From contig CABSKX010000081.1 in NCBI GenBank assembly GCA_902478365.1, positions 1 to 7,009 on the forward strand: DNA of 7,009 bases, read 5' to 3'. Both the position numbers and the translations under genes were made by a program. The notes beneath the pieces are model-generated. The model had not been told where the DNA came from. It saw only the letters and a list, made by a program, of their open reading frames with translations, and searched no databases. Below are positions 4,842 through 7,009 of this stretch, one piece after another; the stretch's first letter is position 1, and every line of letters begins with the position of its first letter. The DNA is from an uncultured Collinsella sp. GTDB lineage: Bacteria > Actinomycetota > Coriobacteriia > Coriobacteriales > Coriobacteriaceae.

Positions 4842-6257
4842 TTAATGCGACATGTGCGACTCGCGACGAGCGTACACCAGCGACGTCGCGAACCCGACCA
4901 CGGCAATCACAGCCGCCACACGCACGGCAGTTGCAAATCCAATCGCCTGGGCAACGTCGGTCGCAGCGCCAGCCGCGCCGGCAGTCGCCGCAGAACTCGA
5001 GAGCAGACCGATAAACAGCGATGGGCCAAACGATGCGGCAATCATGTTCCACGTGTTAAGCAATGCCGTTCCGTGGGGATGCTCAGCGGCAGGCAGCGTC
5101 TCCAAGCCGGCCGTCTGCGAGGGACTCAGCACCAGGCCGACTCCGGCATACACCACAACGGTCAGCGCCACGACAACGCCGATGTTCATGCTTGCCGCCG
5201 TCATCGAGATTGCAATCTGTCCCACGGCAATCAGGGCAAAGCCGACCGGCAGCAGCGGCCATGCGCCACGGGCGTCCATCACGCGTCCGCCCACAATCGA
5301 GGTCACGGCGTTGCAGGCAATTGCCGGCAAAATGAGCAAGCCCGCAATAAGTGCGGTCATGCCGTATGCGCCCTCAAAATAGAGCGGCAACAAAACGCTC
5401 ATCGAGAACGTCGTCATCATCGACACCACCACAAGCAGGCACGCGGGCCAAAAACGAACGCTCGCCATGGGACGCACGTTAAGCACCGGATGCTCGAGCT
5501 TGAGCTGACGGGCCGCAAACAGGCCGAGCAGCACAATGGCGGCGAAAAGCGCCACGATACCGGCAATCAGATTGGTCGAGAACTCGCCTACGGAATACAC
5601 AAATGCCGTAATGCCGGCGGCGAGCAAAACAACCGACAGAATATCAAGCGTGGTGTTCGAGCGCTCTCCGACATTCTGAACAAGCTTTACGCCCGCCGCA
5701 GCGACCACAACGCCGCCCACCAGCGGCACTACGAATACCGCCCTCCAGCCAAACAACGTGCACATAAGACCGCTGATCACGGGTCCAAACGCCGGTCCTA
5801 GCGTAATGCAGGCGCCGCTCAGGCTCAGATACAAACCGAGCTTCTCGCGCGGGGCGCAAGACAGCACCACGTTCATCATGAGCGGGAACAAGATGCCCGA
5901 TCCCGCAGCCTGCAAAATACGACTTGGCAGCAAAACGCTAAACGACGGAGCGACCAGGCACAGGACTTCGCCGGCGACCATGCATCCGCATGCGAAAAAC
6001 AGCAGCTTGCGCGTCGAGAAACGGCCGGACAGGAAGGCCATGATGGCCGTAAAAATCGACGTCACGATCATGTAGCCCGAGACGAGCCACTGTGCCGTGG
6101 TGGCACTCACCGAAAAGGCTGCCATAATGTCGTGCAACGCCACGTTAATGATGTTCTCGTTAAACGCGGCAACAAAGGCTGCAATATACATTACGACGAG
6201 AATCGCCGCAGAGGCCGATGGCGTTACTTGAACTTGTTGCTGAGATTTGCTCCCCAT
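4842..6257 (-). CDS. DHA2-family MFS efflux transporter
   Basis: A 471-residue integral membrane protein of the major facilitator superfamily, DHA2 (14-TM, EmrB/QacA-like) type, probably a proton-driven exporter of drugs or metabolites. The visible marks in order are: TM1 motif FNENIINVALHDI (32-44), QWLVSGYMIV (56-65), a motif A-like loop GRFSTRKLL (78-86), the RILQAAGSG motif B segment (113-121), motif C GACITLGPAFGPVISG (148-163), and hydrophobic helices to about residue 462. The usual Asp of the TM1 signature (LDxTIVNVALP) is Asn here, so proton coupling may differ. ATG 6257 is chosen because AGGAAGG lies about 6 nt upstream and the protein then begins with a short polar stretch before TM1. 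The frame stays open to 6668 only by running antisense through the deformylase gene. It is divergent from that gene. Substrate unknown. Confidence 0.9.
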   Translation of the reverse strand: MGSKSQQQVQVTPSASAAILVVMYIAAFVAAFNENIINVALHDIMAAFSVSATTAQWLVSGYMIVTSIFTAIMAFLSGRFSTRKLLFFACGCMVAGEVLCLVAPSFSVLLPSRILQAAGSGILFPLMMNVVLSCAPREKLGLYLSLSGACITLGPAFGPVISGLMCTLFGWRAVFVVPLVGGVVVAAAGVKLVQNVGERSNTTLDILSVVLLAAGITAFVYSVGEFSTNLIAGIVALFAAIVLLGLFAARQLKLEHPVLNVRPMASVRFWPACLLVVVSMMTTFSMSVLLPLYFEGAYGMTALIAGLLILPAIACNAVTSIVGGRVMDARGAWPLLPVGFALIAVGQIAISMTAASMNIGVVVALTVVVYAGVGLVLSPSQTAGLETLPAAEHPHGTALLNTWNMIAASFGPSLFIGLLSSSAATAGAAGAATDVAQAIGFATAVRVAAVIAVVGFATSLVYARRESHMSH

Positions 6258-6462
6258 GCATTTCCTTCCTCTTGGAACGACAGTCGCATCGCCCCAGAGG
6301 AACGGTCCAGGGCGAAAAATGAGCCCTAGACTTACGCCAGACGCCGTACACGACGAATCTGGCAACATGGTCCAACATCGAAAGATTGTAACGCGGACGC
6401 ACAGCTTTCCTTCCGCGCTATTATTAAAAGTCCACGAAAGCATGAGACATGAGGAGCCCGCC
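6258..6462. promoter_or_regulatory. Divergent control region of the MFS pump and the deformylase
   Basis: This is 205 bp between divergent starts. On the plus side, TATTAT (6419-6424) is a fair -10 for the deformylase gene, without a good -35. On the minus side the pump leader can form two overlapping hairpins: agggc 6309-6313 with gccct 6323-6327, or tcgccc 6289-6294 with gggcga 6310-6315. A direct repeat CAACAT occurs at 6363-6368 and 6373-6378. These are candidate regulatory elements only; no regulator gene lies nearby. Confidence 0.35.
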
Positions 6463-6873
6463 ATGATTAAGCCCATCATGAAATCCGAGTTCTTTTTGCG
6501 CCTGCCTTCCGAAGACGCGGGACCCGACGATGCCGCGACCGGGCAGGACCTCCTGGATACACTCCACGAGCATGAGCACGAGTGCGTGGGCCTCGCCGCC
6601 AACATGATTGGCGTGCGCAAACGCATCATCTGCGTAAAGGACGGCAACAGGACACTCCTGATGTACAACCCTCAAATTCTTGAGCAGGTCAATGCCTATC
6701 AGACGAGCGAAGGATGTCTCTCGCTGATCGGCGAGCGTCCCTGTACCCGCTATCGCCGCATTAAGGTGGAGTATTTGGACGAGAACTTCGTCCACCGCAT
6801 CAAAAACTTCTCGGGCTACACCGCCGAGATCATCCAGCACGAAATCGATCATTGCTGCGGAATCGTGATCTAG
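6463..6873 (+). CDS. def: Short peptide deformylase homologue
   Basis: A 136-residue protein of the peptide deformylase family, which removes formyl from nascent N-terminal methionine using a metal. All three family motifs are visible. Motif 1 is GLAANMIG (43-50), motif 2 is EGCLS (83-87; metal ligand Cys85), and motif 3 is HEIDH (126-130; ligands His126 and His130, catalytic Glu127). The usual Gln of motif 1 (GLAAxQ) is Met48. This GLAANMIG form belongs to the short deformylase group known from Gram-positive bacteria, in which activity is less certain than in the main Def. At 136 residues it is shorter than typical Def (about 165-190) and ends just after motif 3, without the usual C-terminal helix. 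ATG 6463 has GAGGAG 6 nt upstream (6451-6456); ATG 6442 has no such site. A housekeeping def probably exists elsewhere. Confidence 0.9.
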   Translation: MIKPIMKSEFFLRLPSEDAGPDDAATGQDLLDTLHEHEHECVGLAANMIGVRKRIICVKDGNRTLLMYNPQILEQVNAYQTSEGCLSLIGERPCTRYRRIKVEYLDENFVHRIKNFSGYTAEIIQHEIDHCCGIVI

Positions 6874-6885
6874 TTCCGCGAGTCA

Positions 6886-6906
6886 AGGAAAATGATCTGT
6901 TTTCCT
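6886..6906. repeat. Short hairpin AGGAAAA/TTTTCCT after the deformylase gene
   Basis: aggaaaa (6886-6892) pairs with ttttcct (6900-6906) over a 7 nt loop, 12 nt past the stop codon. It is AT-rich and weak, with no T run after it, so a poor terminator. Together with the element at 6948 it repeats the layout seen after pdxT: one or more simple hairpins, then the long hairpin element. Confidence 0.4.
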
Positions 6907-6947
6907 CCGTCCCTAATGGACCATGGTAACGACGCAGGCTGAGCACA

Positions 6948-7009
6948 CGACAGCGAGCGAGCCGCATTTGCACCAAGGTGACGTGAAACGAAAGGGCGCT
7001 GACCTTCTG
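6948..7009 (+). ncRNA. Long hairpin element, copy B (left half, cut by window end)
   Basis: It opens with cgacagcgagcg (6948-6959), identical to 3627-3638, and reaches gaccttctg (7001-7009), identical to 3681-3689. The spacing is 53 nt against 54 nt in copy A, the one extra base being the bulged A3680. An ungapped alignment between these anchors also keeps CAA, TG, C, TGAAA and GA at matching positions, while much of the putative stem sequence differs. The right arm lies outside the window. It sits 74 nt past the deformylase stop codon. Confidence 0.6.

Noticed and set aside
4752..5801. 349-residue plus-strand frame rich in Arg/His/Gln
   Set aside because: Antisense to the MFS gene; the biased composition is what antisense of a GC-rich membrane protein gene gives. 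No ribosome binding site or domain.
6247..6462. N-terminal extension of the deformylase to 208 residues
   Set aside because: The family starts near MIKPIMK; GAGGAG sits correctly before ATG 6463, and the extension crosses the divergent promoter region.
6258..6668. N-terminal extension of the MFS protein to 608 residues
   Set aside because: The added part runs antisense through the deformylase gene and resembles nothing; ATG 6257 has a strong SD and matches the family start.

Overview
This 7 kb window looks like a chromosome segment of a high-GC Gram-positive bacterium, most likely a coriobacterium of the Collinsella/Olsenella type. This is inferred from the divergent pdxR–pdxST arrangement, GC-rich codon use, the short Gram-positive-type peptide deformylase, and intergenic regions packed with hairpin repeats. 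No database search could be run, so the genus is a judgement. I see no tRNA, rRNA, CRISPR array or transposase gene.

Layout from left to right. 1-347 carries no convincing gene but holds inverted-repeat DNA, including a 119 bp element with perfect 16 bp terminal inverted repeats whose right end overlaps the last codons of pdxR. 348-1787 (minus) is pdxR, a MocR/GntR regulator. 1788-1932 is the divergent control region with directly repeated operator-like motifs. 1933-3431 (plus) is pdxS-pdxT, encoding the two subunits of PLP synthase. 3432-3777 is a convergent intergenic region with four hairpins in a row. 3778-4689 (minus) encodes an unusual three-part protein: acidic tail, MarR-like winged helix, and about 20 RGG repeats. 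Its leader (about 4690-4790) is rich in small hairpins. 4842-6257 (minus) is a DHA2-type MFS efflux pump. 6463-6873 (plus) is a short peptide deformylase homologue, transcribed divergently from the pump. 6874-7009 holds a small hairpin and the left half of a second copy of the long hairpin element found after pdxT.

How the genes fit together. PdxR is expected to sense PLP and control the PLP synthase operon next to it, giving a self-contained vitamin B6 module. The pump and the deformylase share a divergent control region; a link through a deformylase-targeting antibiotic is possible but speculative. The RGG protein does not obviously belong to either module.

The two most interesting items are (i) the long hairpin element at 3627-3743, whose partial second copy at 6948-7009 keeps the entry sequence, the apical loop, the spacing and a set of purines that would form G·A mismatches, while helix bases vary, as expected for a structured RNA or a mobile hairpin repeat; and (ii) the MarR-like/RGG fusion protein with its hairpin-rich leader.
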